From the NCBI RefSeq assembly GCF_000143415.4, contig NW_003314349.1, forward strand, positions 220,048 through 284,047: a stretch of DNA of 64,000 nucleotides, written 5' to 3'. Positions 33,120 through 44,944 of this stretch are shown here, piece by piece. Each line of letters opens with the position of its first letter. The first letter of the stretch is position 1. The position numbers and the translations under genes were made by a program. The notes under the pieces were generated by a model. It did not search any database. It saw nothing but the letters and a program-made list of their open reading frames with translations, and was not told where the DNA came from. Source of the DNA: Selaginella moellendorffii. Its lineage: Eukaryota; Streptophyta; Lycopodiopsida; Selaginellales; Selaginellaceae.

Positions 33120-35186
33120 CTAGAATCGGAAGGTAACGAGCTCGGGATCAATGCCGGCGGGCGCCGTGCTGCTCTGTCCTGGATCGTGAGCCAGTTGCTT
33201 GGCAATCGCCATAGCGGTACCCAGGTAATCTTTATGCTGCTGGAGCAGTGGGAGTTTGGTCCATTCCTTGTGTAATGTGGCCTTGGCGGTGGTGTTGATG
33301 CTGTTCTTCTCCTCGTATTTCCAGTTCCCAGTCTGCCACTCGAACTCGTAGAGGGGGAGAAAGCGCTGGCCATAGTCCGCCACGAACTCTATGGCGCACA
33401 GCAAGAAATGGAACTCTTCCTTGGAGAGGAAGTATGCGAAGTTCAAGCGCGTCCATCCAGGTTTGACACCGCTATATCCCTGTGAGAAAAAAAAAAAGTT
33501 CTTTCCTCGTTAGCAAAAGCTCCTTGGCGAAACCTTCTATTGTTTTGCTTCTCAACCTCTTGAATTGCTGCTCGAAATTTCAGGGAGAGCTCATCACTGA
33601 CTTTGAGAAGCGAGTGGCCGTAAGGACCGGCACACGAGCACCCTCCTCTCGACTGGATCCCAAACAAATCGTTGAGGAGCTTGGCTACAAACCGGCCTTG
33701 CAGCACGGTTTGCTGGATTCCACCGTTGGAATCAGTGGTCCGGACGACGAACGAGACGATCGCTGCTCGTTTCACTTGCTTGTTCCCGAGCACCACTATC
33801 TTTCGGTTCTTGGACAACCTTTTCAACGCGGTGGTGATGAAGATGTGCTCTCTCGACTCGATGAGACGGTATCCCATTTCTTCTTGGACAGTGAAGACAA
33901 TCCCGGCTTTTATCCGCTGGAGTATGGAAGGTGTTCCAGCGTCTTCTCGGCTTTCAATGTCCTCCAGGTAGAGTGTGTCCTGGTATGAGTTTGTTTAGTG
34001 TTGGTTTTCTTTTTTCTTTCGCTGGAAAGGGAACTGACCTCTTTGTTGTAGTTGACGAAGTCTACCACTCCTCCGCCTGTTGTCGACGGTGCGTGATCCT
34101 TGAGCTTGTAGAGCTTTTTGTTCATGCAAAGCAGGCCCGGCGTTCCTGGCCCTCCGACATACTTGTGTGGACTCAGCATCACAGCATCGTATCCATCAGC
34201 TTTTCGCGATCGCATGTTGATCTTCACATATGGACCACTGTTGATCAGATTCGGCAAGTAAGCTTCGTTTCGTCCTTGGTAAAAGATCTCGTCTTACCAG
34301 CTGGCGAAATCAAAACATGCTAATGCTCCATGTTTGTGTAGAAGGCGAGCGATGGCTCTAGTGTCCGCTAAAACTCCCGTGACATTACTGCAAGCGGAGA
34401 AGGAGCCAAGCATTGGACGATCTGCGTGCTTGGGATTTTGCAGCTCCTCTTCGAGGTACTTCATGTCAATCAATCCATCCTCGGTCATTGGAACTTGAAT
34501 AACCTGTGGTTTAAACAGTTGACAGATTGAAAGAAACGAAAAAGCCCAACCTCGGCAAGACTTTGCCTCCAGGGAAGAAGGTTGGAATGATGCTCGTATG
34601 GGCCTATGAACACCAGCCATCTCTTCCAGTCATCGATCGCTGCCACGGCTGACTCTCTCATCTGGGGCGGTACAGACAAGCCCAAAAGCTCGTGGAGCTT
34701 TTTCACAGCTGCAGTGGTTCCAGAGGCGCAGAAGAAGAGAGCATCATCCTCGGTTCCTCCCAGGGACTCCTTGACATAACTCGTGGCCAGTTTCACCATC
34801 CGGGTGGTCTTCTCTCCGACGTAGCTGTCCTCGGCATGCGTGTTCCCTGAAACAGAATGCAGCGGGTCCAGATATGCAGAAGAGGATTCACGGCTTTACT
34901 CACCGTAGGACGGCATGACGTGCTTGATGAGGAAGTTTTCTATATAGAACAAGCAGCGGCCAGAGGCAGTGTAATCGGCATAAGTGAGAGGCCTGCTGCC
35001 GAATGGTGTGGAGATTTGGAGCTGGGAGCCGATGATCTGGGATCTGAGCCAGACACACTTTTGCTCATCGTCAAAGGGCCTGAAGAACTTGAAAGGATTG
35101 GGCTTGAAGTCTGGCTGCCAATCCTCCTCGATGCTGGGAGTTACCTCGCCGACCTTGGAAGCCGACTTTGGAGCAAAGCACCTCAT
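33120..35186 (-). CDS. Class-V PLP-dependent enzyme, cysteine-desulfurase-like, copy D
   Basis: Exons 35186-34904, 34846-34551, 34503-34298, 34237-34039, 33979-33557, 33479-33120; 588 residues, open throughout. It differs from all other intact copies at residue 135, where the phosphate-binding loop FCGSGTT reads FCASGTT. Lys287 and RGGCSCAGP are kept. An Ala here might weaken PLP binding. It shares the shortest divergent intergenic region (642 bp) with the dead ABCG3. Confidence 0.86.
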
Positions 35187-35827
35187 CGTCTTGCTGGTGA
35201 GCCTCTCTTACTTTGCTTGTAATACGTTCGCTACTGTAAGACATCGTTTGCAAACTTACCTTGTTCTTAACACTCCAGCTCCTCTTCAGCCATCACAAAT
35301 ATCCTGTTTTAGTGCACCGCGTGAGGAAAATGTCTTCACAGATGCCCAATGGATTTCTGTCCTATTTTTCCAGATCACTTTAGGAGAAACATGGTCAAGG
35401 AAACGACATGTTTTGTCAACCTTGGCAAATTCTAAGCACCCGTCGCCTTAGTGGAGAGGTACGTCGGCGTGATTATGAAGTCCTAGTCTTTTGTTGACAA
35501 GCTTCTTCCTTGCAGAGCATTGAGGCGTGACATGGAAGAATTTAATTACCTTTCGAAAAGACAAGATATGTCCAGAGAGCGGTCCTTGGAATGCCAAAGT
35601 TCCTGAGAAGAAGACACTCGAGAGTTTGGAGAATTTCGAGAGTTTGGATAGACTTTGAATGGGAAAGTCAAGTCAACACAAGAAAGAAAGTAAACAATAT
35701 TTTACACTATTAATCTCCTACGAATCGAAGATCTTACCGTGTTACAATAGCTGAAAGTCCAAGTCTAACTTGGAGAGCTATAAATCTTACCCAAGTGTTC
35801 ATGAGAAAGAAGAATTGATATATTATT
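35187..35827. promoter_or_regulatory. Compact divergent promoter region PLP-D / ABCG3
   Basis: Only 641 bp separate the two divergent start codons, without the R and retroelement insertions present in the other units. It contains a degenerate palindrome (TTGTCAACCTTGGCAA, 35413-35428), several TTGAC cores, and a TATA box (TATAAAT, 35779-35785) 49 bp before the ABCG3 ATG. It probably shows the ancestral arrangement. Confidence 0.5.
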
Positions 35828-38229
35828 ATGGATGTGGCATGGAAGGATTTGAGTGTGAGCGCGAGCAATGGACGAGTGTTGCTGGAGAGTATGTCCGGCT
35901 ATGCCCAGAGCGGCCAAATCACCGCGATCATGGGTCCTTCGGGATCCGGAAAGTCCACCTTGCTCGATGCGCTTGCTGGTATAGTTTTCCAAGATTGATT
36001 TGGGTGCAATAGATTAAAGCTCGAGATTCTTGCATTGTCGTTCATCACAGGTAGATTGGCCAAGAATGCGAGGCGAGAAGGATCCATTTTTGTGTGACCA
36101 AAGGATCATCCATTGCGGCAACGTGATTGCTCAGCTACACGAAAGTAATAACACCGTCAGAACATCATACCAGAATGGGAATCTCCAGACGAACATGAGG
36201 CATGGGTCTGTGGTGTGTATATAAACATTTGATTCTGTGATTCTCAAACTTTCTGTCATAGGCCTATGTGAAACAAGAGGATGTTTTGCTGGGAACACTC
36301 ACTGTTTTGGAAACAATCACTTACTCTGCTAACTTACTCGCTGCCGCGAAGCCAAAAGATGGAGATAGTTGAGAGTGTGATCACTGAGATGGGGCTTGGA
36401 GATTGCAAGCATACAGTGGTGGGAGGTTGGTTCTCGTGTGGATTGAGCGGAGGGGAGAAACGAAGAGTGAGCATTGCTTTGGAGATTCTAACACAGCCAT
36501 CTCTTTTATTCATGGACGAACCAACCAGTGGTTTAGACAGGTGATATTTATATGATTTTTAAGTCCGGCTTATCGTAATTTTTATTTGATGTTCTTCTTT
36601 GCAGTGCATCCGTTATTATGTCAATTCACCAGCCAAGTAGCGAAGTGTTTGAGCAGTTTGATAATCTTTGCCTACTATCTCAGGGTGCACTGGTATATTT
36701 TGGAGTTGCCATGGAAGCTAGCATGGTACTTTTCTCAAATTTAATATTCTTTATGGTTTATATTTTATTTTAGTTTTTCGACAGTGCTGGATTTCCTTGT
36801 CCTCTCCGAAGAAATCCATCAGACCACTATCTTAGAGTTATTAATTCCGATTTTGACAATGTTCAAAACAAGTTTAAGGTATTCATTTGTACTTTTTCTT
36901 AGAGTGTTTTTCTTAATATTCATCTCAATTTGAACAGGAAGATATTGAAACTCAAGAAATAGTTCCAGCTTCTGAAGCAATCAAAGTGCTTACAAATGCA
37001 TTTCAAAATTTGCATTTGAGATCCCTCCACACAAAAGTTGACATTCTTTGTGTGACTAAGGTGAACCTTCTAAACAGTTTGTGAGACACACCTAAATGAC
37101 TTGATTTTTTAGAATATTATGATTATTAATGGATTACTATTTATAGAATGAATGATCCAGATGCAGGAGTTCTCCATCAGCTTTCCACGTTAACTAGAAG
37201 ATCATTTATAATTATGACAAGAGATATTGGATACTATCGGCTGAGAATCTTTGTATACTTTATGCTTAGCATCGTTATTGGCAGTATATATTTTAATGTT
37301 GGCACTAAATACAACTCCATTGCAGTAAGAGAATACCAAAAAATATTCCTAACCATGGTTAAGCTCGTTTGTTTTTTTTTTAAGGCAAGGATTGGCTGTA
37401 TGGCTTTTATTGGTAAATTTCTTACATTTATGTCAATTGGAGGTTTTCCATCTTTCATTGAAGAGATTAAGGTATAGGATAGTTCTCAATTGTCTTGCTT
37501 TCATATCCAGTGATATTTTCTTCAGGTTTTTAATCATGAGAAACAAAATGGTTACTATGGTCTCATTGTGTTTACTCTCTCAAACACACTTTCTTCCATT
37601 CCTTATATCCTTCATATTTCATTGATATAAACAAGTGTATTTTATAATATGGTTAAACTCCACCCAGGCTTTGATCACTTCATTTTTTTTTGTGTTGAAA
37701 TTATTTGCAACTGTGACTGTGGTGGAGAGCTTGATGATGTGTGTAGGATCAATTGTTCCCAATTTTCTCATGGGAATAATTACAGGATCTGGAATCTTGG
37801 TAAAATCTCTTTATATTTCTTAAACTGTTTCTAATGCGATTTTTCAGGGGTTATTCATGCTTGTTGACGGATTTTTTAAACTTGCTAATGAACTGCCAAA
37901 AGGCTTTTGGAAATATCCAATGCATTATATAGCATTTCAAACATATTTATTTCAGGTTAAACAAATATTATTTATTTTCCAAAAAATTATAACAGGGTCT
38001 TTATGAAAATGATTTTCAAGGGCTTGAGTTTCTATCTGGAACAACAATTCTTAAACAATATCAAATAGATCTCTCAAGATCTAAATGGTTGAACTTTATA
38101 ATCCTGTTAAGCATGATTTTGGTTTATCGAGGAATTTTTATTACTATCATCAAACTCACTCAGCTCATAGATGGGAAAATTCTGATGTTTAAAATTAATA
38201 GTAGGACCTCTAAGAAAATAAATGCTTAA
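35828..38229 (+). pseudogene. ABCG half-size transporter pseudogene, copy 3
   Basis: Colinear with the intact copies but broken. A 79-nt insertion follows GTG 36092-36094 in exon 2. Exon 3 has an 11-nt net deletion after YSA (frameshift, near 36330). Exon 4 lost 51 nt (in frame, before the VIMSIHQ motif). Exon 6 has a TGA near 37081 and has lost its splice donor. Exon 9 has a TAA at the ISTS segment (near 37627). Exon 11 has a deletion after the GLEF motif. Walker A is still perfect. The upstream ATG is followed by a stop here, which supports the start chosen for all copies. Confidence 0.92.
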
Positions 38230-38761
38230 AATTAAAAGTATGGCTTCGTGAGCTTGTCATTCACGTTTCACTTGTCATATTTATAAATGATCTTCTGGCA
38301 TCTAGTAAGTGTCACCCAAATTGTCTTCAACCTTCACCTAACTTTTGTGTGGGGTGGAGTTCAAATGCAAACTGAGAACTAGAACATAATATGCTTTTGT
38401 AAGAAATGCATTTGTAAGCACTTTGATTGCTTCGTAATTATCTTTTGAGTTAGCCAAATGCCTTAGTCTAATATCTTCCTGTTCAGATCATTAAGAAAAA
38501 TTTCCTAAAAAGCTATACAGATGAAAATACCTTAAACACTGTCAAAGTCCAAGTCGATAATTCTAAGAAGAATACCATGCTATCTTCCATGGTATTTCCA
38601 AAATATACACTTGAGAGATTAAGAAAAGATTATTAAACTGCTAAAACACTTTGCTACTTGTCTGATGAATTTGACATGATAAAAGTGCGCCTACATTTGC
38701 ACAGAAAATCATCAAATAAATCAGACATAATAATTACTTCTCTAAACCACTAAGACATGAC

Positions 38762-39170
38762 TGCGTTTGAGTGTCCAAAGCAATGCTCACTCTTCATTTC
38801 TTCCCTCCACTCAATCCATGCGAGAACCACTGTCTCCAAGCCCCATCTCACTGTCAACCATCTCCTCTTTTGGCTGCGTGGTAGGCTGCCTCAAATAAGC
38901 AGAGTAAGTGATTGTCTCCAGAACAGTGAGCTTTCCCAGCAAAGCATGCTCTTGATTTACATAAGCATCTGATAGAAAGCTTGAGAATCACTAAATCAAA
39001 TGTTTATACACACCGCAGTTCCATGCCTCATGTTTGTCTGGAAATTCCCATTGGATCCTTCTCGCGTACCTGTGATGAACGACAATGCAAGAATCTTAGT
39101 CTCAAACACATGATCAATCTTTAGAAAACTCTCAGAATGTACGTCGAGCAAGGTTTGACTTTCCTGATCT
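38762..39170 (-). pseudogene. Antisense relic of ABCG exons 3-2-1 upstream of UGT2
   Basis: Counterpart of 24578-25010, with an extra deletion of the Walker A end (CCCGAGCCTGGCTGG is missing). It ends about 90 bp before the UGT2 ATG. Confidence 0.72.
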
Positions 39171-39260
39171 CAAGATTTAAAAGTCGACAAACAAAACTAG
39201 CAAGAGGCCAATTCTTTTCAAACTTTCTAAAGGTTTGTCCCATCCAGTCTTGCCGTGGCT

Positions 39261-40753
39261 ATGGCTTCTCAAGGTACGTCGTCTCCAAATATTCATGTCC
39301 TCGCATTTCCCGTCCCAGGCCAGGGACACATCACTCCGATGATGCATCTCTGTAAAAAGATCGCCGCTCGAGATGGATTCACCGTCTCGTTCGTCAATGT
39401 CGACAGCCTCCACGACGAGATGATCAAGCACTGGAGAGCTCCACCCAATACGGACCTCCGCCTCGTCTCAATCCCACTCTCCTGGAAGATCCCACACGGC
39501 CTGGATGCTTACACTCTCACTCACTTGGGTGAGTTCTTCAAGACCACCACCGAGATGATCCCAGCTCTCGAGCATCTCGTCTCCAAACTCTCTCTCGAGA
39601 TCTCGCCGGTCCGCTGCATAATCTCGGACTACTTCTTCTTCTGGACCCAGGACGTTGCTGATAAGTTCGGGATTCCAAGGATTGTTCTGTGGCCTGGATC
39701 CGCTGCCTGGACCACGATTGAGTATCACATACCCGAGCTCATCGCCGGAGGCCATGTCTTTCCCAGCTTGACCGAAGGTAACTCCACTTTCAATGGCATT
39801 CACATACGCCTCAAAATTTTGCAGCGAAGAAGCTTGTCGCGGATGAATCTGTAGTGGGGATTATCAAGGGACTGGGACCTCTTCATCAAGCCGACATACC
39901 TCTCTACTTGCAAGCTGACGATCATCTCTGGGCGGAGTACTCCGTGCAGCGAGTCCCCTACATCCGCAAGGCCTCCTGCGTGCTCGTCAACTCCTTTTAC
40001 GATCTGGAGCCGGAAGCTTCCGACTTCATGGCGGCCGAGCTCCGCAAAGGTGGCACGGAGTTTCTCTCCGTCGGTCCGATGTTTCTCCTGGACGAGCAGA
40101 CCTCCGAGATCGGACCAACCAACGTGGTGCTCAGGAACGAGGACGACGAGTGCCTGCGGTGGCTCGACAAGCAGGAAAAGGCTTCCGTTCTCTACATATC
40201 TTTTGGCAGCATTGCGGTCGTGACTGTCGAACAGTTTGAGGAGATTGCGGTGGGACTGGAAGCAATCGGAAAGCCTTTCCTGTGGGTTTTACGGCCAGAA
40301 CTTCTCATTGGCAATCCGGTAGAGAAGTATAAGGAATTCTGCGAACGTACCTCCAAGCAGGGATTTACTGTGTCCTGGGCACCGCAGCTACGAGTTCTGA
40401 AACACCCCTCCATCGCTGCGCACCTCAGTCACTGCGGCTGGAACTCGGTGCTGGAAAGTATCAGCAATGGAGTGCCCCTCATGTGTTGCCCTTGGGGAGC
40501 TGAGCAAAACACCAACGCAAAGCTGGTTATACATGACTGGAAGATTGGAGCTGGATTTGCAAGAGGGGCGAATGGACTGATCGGCAGAGGCGACATCGAA
40601 AAGACGCTGCGGGAGGTGATGGATGGGGAAAGAGGGAAGCAGATGAAAGACGCTGTTGAGGTGCTGAAGTGCAAGGCAAGGAAAGCTGTGGAGAGTGATG
40701 GTCGATCCGCTGCGAGCTTGGATGATTTTCTTAAAGGCCTCAGCAGCCAGTGA
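39261..40753 (+). CDS. Family-1 UDP-glycosyltransferase, copy 2
   Basis: Exons 39261-39777 and 39825-40753, intron 47 bp (15 bp shorter than in copies 1 and 3); 481 residues. His23 and Asp123 are present. The PSPG box is 347-390, but Trp384 of the other copies is Cys here (LMCCPWGAEQ). An upstream in-frame GTG at 39255 is not used as start because the other copies begin at the equivalent ATG. A slightly degenerate palindrome (first T to C) lies about 72 bp after the stop. Confidence 0.91.
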
Positions 40754-41069
40754 TGCGATGATAAGTTATCACTGCAAGTGCTAGTGTGAGATGGCAAACA
40801 TGTGAAAAACTTACATGCCACGAATCTGTCAAGCTTGACAAAACATGAAGAGAATAAAATAGTCGTCTAGCTTGCAACGCCTTTGTTGACTGGAGAAAAC
40901 AAGACAGAATCCACCGTTGAATAGCGCTGACCACTTGTAAATGCCTTGATGTGCCAGTGTTTGATCAGGCCACGACGAGGCATGGGCTAGAGCAGTGAAG
41001 GCTGAAAAGGAACAGTAGGAATAGTGCCACTACGTTAAGTGCCTGCTTGTTCTATATGGACATCATGCC

Positions 41070-41920
41070 ATCCTATGTGTTTGCAAAATATCTCAAATCT
41101 GCCATGTGGCTTGCCTAGGTAAGTCCTTCTAAGAAATGTGGAAGCAACTATAGCAAGGGAGGTTAGGCAATACAAGGCTACCCAACTCGCTTGTTGGCCA
41201 AAAAGACTAATTGGTCGAGCTAAAAAGTGCATAAAAAATCTTGTGTGAGAGAGGAGGATGTAATGTGATTAGAGAGACTTTAAGCCACCATGTTTCCACC
41301 AGCCAGCCACAAGCCATTCTAGAACTGGGAAGATGGGGGCTCCAAAGCACCAAAAAAGGTGCATTTGCCCCAATTGCCCCACACATTTGCAGGGAAGAGC
41401 CTGAAAACATTATCTTACTAATCAGATATGCTTAGGGCCACTATGTTACTGCCAATAGACCATGAGCCTCTCTTTTCTATTCTAGAATTTTCCCTCAATC
41501 TCTCTCAATCCTCTCATTAGAACACTTTGAAAATATGACTCCTCAAGAACACTTTTAAAATTAAGATTATTGTCTTAGGGCCACTATGTTGCTAGAGAAA
41601 TCTCACAGCTTACAAGTGGCAACATGGTGGCCCTAAGTTTGTGTGTGAGCATTTCATGGCTGACTAGAAAACACTCTCCATTCTAAGATCTACCAGAACA
41701 TTATTAAACACTTGATCTACCAGAACATTATTAAACACTTTTAAATGCTTCTAGAAAAGTGAGGTCTAACCTATTACTATCACCATCCTCCTCATTATAT
41801 CCCTAAAGTTGGATTGCAAGTCTTCATCCACACTATGTCTCATAGTGAAGATATTAGGCACCTAAATCACAAAAGAATATCCTAATAGATCTCATTTCCT
41901 TACTTTAGTGCCAGATGATT
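41070..41920. repeat. Left arm of a long imperfect inverted repeat
   Basis: Reverse complement of about 44945-45640: shared blocks include ATTCTAGAATTTTCCCTCAA, CTCAAGAACACTTTTA and GGCTTGCCTAGG read against the opposite strand. The arm has extra blocks absent from the right arm and an internal duplication of GATCTACCAGAACATTATT near 41690-41740. Confidence 0.75.
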
Positions 41921-42464
41921 AAAACACGCTATTGACTATAGATAGTACAACTATATTATCTTGCCACCACTTAGGATGTAATGCTAATTGCATCCTCACC
42001 AAAATCTTACTCAATTTATAAATTCCACTCTAATTGACAAATATAAAATTTTCTGTCTTGAAAGTTGCTATTCTGGCATCACTTTGCTTCCTTTAGCTAT
42101 TCTCTTTTATTAAACTTATAAATTCCTTTTCAGCTTGCATCCCAAAAATCTTTGCATCCAAGGAAATTATTTTCTTTTTGTTACAACATCTTTTTCATCT
42201 CAAGCTTAACCATTTGGGATCTCCTTTCAACTTCTTGTCTATTCATTACCACTTTTGGCTCTTTATATCTGTCTACTCCTAATGTTCAAATTTTTTTTTT
42301 CTTTAGCTTTACATGTTTACTAATGTATAAAACAGACTAAAAGGCAAGATACCTAGGGCTCCAATTCATATTCATTTTTTTCCTGAGCATGTATCAAATA
42401 TTAAAGACAAAAGATATTCTATGATGGTCATTGTAACAGCTACCCAAAAATTCTAAACAATCAC
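41921..42464. other. AT-rich DNA, part of an inverted segment
   Basis: From about 42300 to 42464 the sequence is the reverse complement of 27571-27720 and 59681-59840 (DNA following the PLP fragment in units I and III). The rest shows nothing recognisable. Confidence 0.5.
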
Positions 42465-42983
42465 TTTTCGTTCTGATCTCGTCTTACCAGCTTGCCAAAT
42501 CAAAGCATGCTATACTGCTCCATGTTTGTGTAGAAGGCGAGCGATGGCTGGTATCCCCCGTTAGCTTTGGACGGCGTGCATGCAGCGAGGTGCTTCATGT
42601 CGATCAATCCATCATCGGTCAGAATAACCTGTAGTTTAAACAGTTGACAGATTGTCAGCAAGACTTTGCCTCGGGGAAGATGATGTTCGTTACAAACGGC
42701 ACACACCGCCGAAACCCCTCACGAGCAGACACACAGCTCGGCGGAGGTCTGCTCGACACGGGGGACACGGGCGGTTATGAACACCTGTCATCGATGCCAC
42801 GGATGAGTCTCTCATTTGGGGTGGCACCGACAAGCCCAAAAGTTCGTGGAGCTTTTTCACAGCTGCAGTGGTTCCAGAGTCGCAGAAGAAGAGAGCATCG
42901 TCCTTGGTTCCTCCAAGGGACTCCTTGACATAACTCGTGGCCAGTTTCACCATCCGGGTGGTCTTCTCTCCGACGTAGCTGTC
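42465..42983 (-). pseudogene. PLP-enzyme gene fragment, inverted relative to units I and III
   Basis: Same scrambled fragment as 26939-27570, including FCDSGTT and the inserted nested-inverted-repeat block, but on the opposite strand. It breaks off inside exon 2 at the DSYVGEKTT codons (about 42983), where retrotransposon sequence begins. Confidence 0.85.
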
Positions 42984-43131
42984 TAACGAAAGGTGAAACC
43001 GTGTGATGGTGCTCAAGATCCGTCATAGCATATATGGAATGGAAAATGTACATATGTGTGACATGGTGAACCGGTGAAGACTCGTGTCTCTCCACGTGGA
43101 CTAGCCACGTGGCACAGGGCCACTCTCAACA
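42984..43131 (-). mobile_element. Probable 3' LTR (about 148 bp) of the copia-like element
   Basis: On the minus strand, downstream of the RNase H end, a GGGAG purine run precedes TGTTGAGAGTGG, a typical copia LTR start. The other end is placed where PLP-fragment homology begins; no clear CA end is seen, so it may be truncated. Confidence 0.4.
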
Positions 43132-43158
43132 CTCCCACTGGCACTGTGGCCATCAAAT

Positions 43159-44570
43159 TCAATCGCCAAATCGTGGAGCCAGCATGTTGTGAAAGCTCGC
43201 ACGCCAGGGTCTTGGCAACCACGGCAGTGGAGAAAGTCCCAGCCCTTCGCGATGGACTTGAAATCGATCTCGGGGTAGTGCTTTTGTGAAGATATCTGCA
43301 ACCTGAGTGGTCGTGTCGCAGTAGATCAGCTCAATTGTGCCATCTTCCACTTTCTCACGAACAAAATGATGATGAATCCCAAAGTGTTTGGTGCGTGAAT
43401 GAAAGTGAGGATTGGCCGCTAACGCAATGCAGCTTTGATTGTCACAGAAGAGGCGAGTGGGAGTCTTCACACTCACACCAAGGTTAGAAAGTAGTGAGCG
43501 TAACCACACACCTTCTTTGGTAGCTTGTGAGGCTGCCAAATATTCTGCTTCAGTACTAGAGGTTGCCACTGTACTTTGCTTCCTGCTGCACCACGAGACT
43601 GTCGCACTGCCCAGGGAAAACGAATAGCCAGAGGTGGACTTGCGTGTGTCACAGTCTCCCCCAAAATCAGCATCACAGTAGCCCGTGAGGGTAAGCGCTT
43701 TTCCCTGGTAGCACAATCCAAGGTAAGGAGTACCTCGAAGGTACCTGAAGATGCGTTTCACCGCTGCCCAATGTTGAGATCCAGGATTAGCCAGGAATTG
43801 GCTAACTTTGCTCACGGCAAAAGAAATATCTGGGCACGTACAAACAGCTGGATACATGAGACTGCCAACAGCTTGTCTGTAAGGGATGGAGTCCATGGCT
43901 CTCTTGTCGTCCTCTGTCTCAGGAGACATGGCTCGTGAAAGCTGGCAGCCTAGTTCCATTGGTGTCGCCACTGGATTAGAGCTCGTCATAGAAAACCTGG
44001 CCAGCATCTCTTCTATATACTTGGCTTGGTGAAGATAGATAGTGCGTTGAGAGCGATCACACACAAGTTCCATGCCAAGAAAGTAGGAAGCCGAGCCAAG
44101 AGTTTTCATCTCAAATTGGCTGCAAAGATCTCGCTTAACCTGGAGAAACATTAAGCGATGATTATGGATGACAAGAGTATCATCAACATAAAGAGCGATG
44201 ATCACAAATGATTCACCCTCCACCCGAATATAAAGATTCGGGTCTGCCTCGCTACGGGAAAAGCCCACACTTAGTATAAAATCATCAAAGCGTTTGTACC
44301 AAGATCTGGGTGCTTGTTTCAAGCCGTAGACAGCTTTCTTGAGAAGCCAGAGATGATCCTCTTTTCCAGCGGCTAGAAATCCTTCTGGCTGTGCCATATA
44401 GATTTCTTCTTCAAGCGCGCCATAAAGAAACGCCGTGGTCACATCCATCTGTTCCAGATCAAAGTCTCCCACCGCAGCAAAATTAATCAAGGAACGAAGA
44501 GTAGAATGCTTAACCACTAGAGCAAAGGTGTTGTTGTAGTCAGGTCCAGGAACTTTCGAGCATCCTTTCG
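43159..44570 (-). mobile_element. Ty1/copia retrotransposon, 5'-truncated: part of reverse transcriptase plus RNase H
   Basis: A long open frame on the minus strand (ORF to 44661, with the first 30 or so residues from flanking repeat). Motifs in order: GPDYNNTFALVVKHSTL, DVTTAFLYGALEEEIYM, VYGLKQAPRSWY, ALYVDDTLV (YVDD active site), then RNase H with GYCDADFGGD, STSGYSF, STEAEYLA, LFCDNQSCIALA, KHFGIHHHFVRE and the TKALPRDRF end. gag, protease, integrase and the N-terminal part of reverse transcriptase are absent. The frame has no stops, so the truncation is not old, but the element cannot move by itself. The 5' break joins repeat R near 44570. Confidence 0.9.
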
Positions 44571-44574
44571 AGCT

Positions 44575-44905
44575 GCAACTCTCACAAGAGCCTTGCTCTC
44601 TTGACACCCTACCCCTCAGGTCAAGCCTAGCTGGGAGCAAACTAAACTTACCAAATATCAATCAATATGTGGTGTGATTCCCTTAGCGAACCAATAAAGT
44701 CGAACCCAAGACTTTTTTGATACCAAATATAAGCTTCTAAATTTGGACTTCCCGACCCAATATTATTCAAACCCAAGGATATTTAACCCCATTATCCTAA
44801 AACCCTTAATCGATTGGAAAAAGGGATGCACTTTTGTTTATGAGCCTTTTCCTTCTATATTTGAACCTCTATAGTTCATCTCTCAAATCATTCCCTTTGG
44901 TTGTT
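44575..44905. repeat. Repeat R fragment with decayed 5S-like stretch
   Basis: Contains CTCTTGACACCCTACCCCTC, then a 5S-like block (about 44745-44810: GGACTTCCCGACCCAATATT), then CTATATTTGAACCTC. It supplies the first residues of the chimeric open frame fused to the copia fragment. Confidence 0.6.
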
Positions 44906-44944
44906 TACACTCTAATACTGTCCAAACTAGAAACAGTTGAAATG

